Assembly (NCBI RefSeq): GCF_008727875.1 | Contig: NZ_VTWS01000010.1 | Coordinates: 124,001-188,000 of the forward strand | DNA: 64,000 nt | From: Larkinella humicola | GTDB taxonomy: Bacteria > Bacteroidota > Bacteroidia > Cytophagales > Spirosomataceae | Reading direction: 5' to 3' | Shown: one piece after another, positions 62,639 through 64,000 of the stretch | Position numbering within the stretch: the stretch's first letter is position 1 | Layout of the letters: every line of letters begins with the position of its first letter | Position numbers and translations under genes: made by a program | The notes under the pieces: generated by a model | The model's input: the letters and a program-made list of their open reading frames with translations, nothing else | The model's database searches: none | Told to the model about the DNA's origin: nothing

Positions 62639-63141
62639 TCGTAAAAATAGGATTGTGTGAACAATGATTTGCACGAAATACCGCCTTCAAAGATAGCGAA
62701 ATGTCACCGCATTGCTCGTTTTACCTCCATAACTTGCTTGCCATTGTTACTGATTTCAGAAGGAGAGTAAATTCGACAACTCATCCCGTGTTCAAAATCA
62801 ATTCAAGTGTGTTCAAAACCGTAGGAAGGTCATTGCCACGGTTTTAGGAGGGAAGATGGTACTCTTTTAAAAAACCGGTTCTGAAAAACAGGTTGTTCGT
62901 TCTGCCCCCACCCCCCTGAAGGGGGCTTAAAAATGGCAAAGCTAAGCCCCCTTCAGGGGGGTGGGGGCAGAACAGAACAGGGCAATTGTTATTTTCAGAT
63001 AGATTCTTAAAAATTGTGATTGAAATTCGCGGTGCCGGTAATGTAAAATTGTATATTGAAAAAATACTGTTTCACTGGGGAGGGAATCTATTTTTTAAAA
63101 AATTTAAAATATGGTAACTTTCCGACTCAAAATAAAATCCA
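62639..63141. other. 503-nt divergent intergenic region
   Basis: Holds the promoters of two divergent DUF1080 genes, the nested hairpin at 62899-62973, and AT-rich DNA from about 63000. TAACTTTC at 63115-63122, 20 nt before the + strand start, is one base from the Bacteroidota -7 box, but no clear -33 box lies at the right distance. No missed gene is seen. Confidence 0.5.
62899..62973. repeat. Perfect 31-bp nested GC-rich hairpin
   Basis: Left arm 62899-62929 and right arm 62943-62973 are perfect reverse complements with a 13-nt loop. Each arm contains its own palindrome (CCCCCTGAAGGGGG type), as in the element at 29611-29755. Unusually it lies between divergent genes, so it does not end a transcript of either gene. 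Confidence 0.9.
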
Positions 63142-64000
63142 ATGAAGTCAAACTCTATGAACACAACGTTCGCCCGTTTGGTAATGGGGGTCGGGTGGGT
63201 CTTTAGCGCCGGACTGGTGATGGCCCAGCCGAAAGCCGACCAGCCAGCGGCTCTTCCGCTCAACGATTTAAGTGCATTTCAAAAACCGGGCGACAACTGG
63301 CGGATCGTCGGTGATGTAACGGCTGATCTCAACCAGAAGAATGTTCTGAAAAGCACGCCAGGAACCGGCATTCTGGCTAATCTGCCCGCCAAAGACGGGA
63401 ACATCGATCTGGTGTCGAATTTTCAACACGGCGATGTGGATCTGGATCTGGATTTTCTGATTGCGAAAGGATCGAACTCCGGCATTTATTTGCAGGGTCG
63501 CTACGAGATTCAACTGCTCGATAGCTGGGGAACCAAAAATCCCAAAGCGGGCGATAACGGCGGTATCTACGAACGCTGGGATGATGCCAAACCCGACGGC
63601 CAGAAAGGCTACGAAGGCCACCCGCCCCGCCAGAACGCCAGCCGCGCACCCGGTTTGTGGCAGCACCTCAAAGTGTCGTTTCAGGCACCGCGTTTCGACG
63701 CCAGCGGTAAGAAAATCGAGAACGCCCGCATGTTGCTCGTCGAACTGAACGGCGTAGCGATTCACGAAAACGTGGAGCTCTCCGGCCCCACCCGGGGAGC
63801 GCTCGGCAAAGATGAAGTAGCCAGCGGCCCCCTGCGGATTCAGGGCGATCACGGGCCGGTAGCGATTCGGAATATCATTGTGAAGAATTACGACAAACCG
63901 CGTCCGGAACTGATGAACCTGAAGTATGCGGTTTACAAAGGACGGTTTGACAAAGAACCGGATTTTAGCAAACTGCCGCCCGAAGCGCAGGGGTCGTCGG
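63142..64000 (+). CDS. DUF1080-family secreted protein, 5' part
   Basis: At least 286 codons, open to the window end. The leader is MKSNSMNTTFARLVMGVGWVFSAGLVMAQ; the Met at codon 6 is an alternative start. The jelly-roll domain (about 40-255) has LSAFQKPGDNWRIVGDV, a weak form of the usual LFNGKDL-x-GW start, then DLDLDFLIAKGSNSGIYLQGRYEIQLLDSWG, GIYERWDD, GLWQHLKVSFQAPRFD and GPVAIRNIIVKNYDKP. After that the protein continues (KYAVYKGRFDKEPDFSKLPPEAQGSS), so a further domain, perhaps a cytochrome or PA14 unit as in some relatives, lies outside the window. Confidence 0.9.
   Translation, partial: MKSNSMNTTFARLVMGVGWVFSAGLVMAQPKADQPAALPLNDLSAFQKPGDNWRIVGDVTADLNQKNVLKSTPGTGILANLPAKDGNIDLVSNFQHGDVDLDLDFLIAKGSNSGIYLQGRYEIQLLDSWGTKNPKAGDNGGIYERWDDAKPDGQKGYEGHPPRQNASRAPGLWQHLKVSFQAPRFDASGKKIENARMLLVELNGVAIHENVELSGPTRGALGKDEVASGPLRIQGDHGPVAIRNIIVKNYDKPRPELMNLKYAVYKGRFDKEPDFSKLPPEAQGSS

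Noticed and set aside
63115-63122. Promoter -7 box for the last DUF1080 gene
   Set aside because: TAACTTTC is near consensus, but no TTTG-like -33 element is found 19-21 nt upstream, so it was not annotated as a promoter.
1-64000. tRNA, rRNA, transposase, integrase or phage genes
   Set aside because: None were recognised on either strand. The repeats here are not bounded by target duplications or accompanied by a transposase.

Overview
The window looks like a chromosome segment of a Bacteroidota member of the order Cytophagales, most like the Spirosoma/Larkinella group. The evidence is SusC/SusD pairs, a FecR/ECF-sigma trans-envelope system, a type IX secretion C-terminal domain, very few Shine-Dalgarno sequences, promoter-like TTG-N20-TAnnTTnG elements, and a moderate G+C content (by eye just above half). 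The placement is inference from gene content. I see no tRNA, rRNA, CRISPR array, transposase or prophage gene.

Layout. 1-3452: 3' end of a SusC gene and its SusD partner. 3572-11476: a + strand run of FAD oxidoreductase, a membrane-anchored FMN-binding/HEAT protein, its likely maturase ApbE, a large PVC-type cytochrome c dehydrogenase and a hydroxypyruvate-isomerase-like TIM barrel. 11529-16455 (minus): sulfatase, small CBM48-like protein, and a TonB receptor with a His-rich membrane protein behind a DtxR-like palindrome. 16577-19457: Gfo/Idh/MocA oxidoreductase and PAS histidine kinase. 19461-28290: a GntR regulator divergent from an eight-gene catabolic cluster (SDR, ROK kinase, SIS protein, TIM-barrel isomerase, FAD oxidoreductase, phosphotriesterase-like lactonase, MetE-like protein, UlaG-like lactonase). 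28368-33055: FG-GAP protein, ArfB, GlcD-like oxidase, DUF3500 protein. 33347-40349: a 1639-aa GH44 glucanase with T9SS signal, and a LytS/LytTR two-component pair. 40441-47654: DUF1080 and Gfo/Idh/MocA genes, including a HEAT protein with two DUF1080 domains. 47767-50461: disordered protein, two receiver-like proteins, a conserved unknown. 50773-60618: secreted propeller-like protein, SusD, SusC with STN domain, FecR and ECF sigma factor. 60787-64000: ChaN-like protein and two more DUF1080 genes, the last cut by the window end.

Function. Most genes serve capture and oxidative breakdown of plant-type glycans and unusual sugars. Three Gfo/Idh/MocA enzymes, five DUF1080 domains in four genes, and two TIM-barrel isomerase/lyase-like proteins are the parts expected for glycoside cleavage through 3-keto intermediates. 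Several have Tat-like or Sec signals, so part of this chemistry is probably periplasmic.

The most unusual feature is intergenic. At least a dozen gene junctions carry long hairpins, many with perfect 22-39 bp arms. In several the arms are built of degenerate tandem words of 7-14 nt. Three copies share the core CGGTGGCTGACGC and an exactly 12-nt loop, separate codirectional genes, and sit just before a start codon. Other notable signals are an ApbE flavinylation motif in a HEAT-repeat protein, and an AT-rich palindrome upstream of the GntR/SDR pair that recurs in front of a distant Gfo/Idh/MocA gene.
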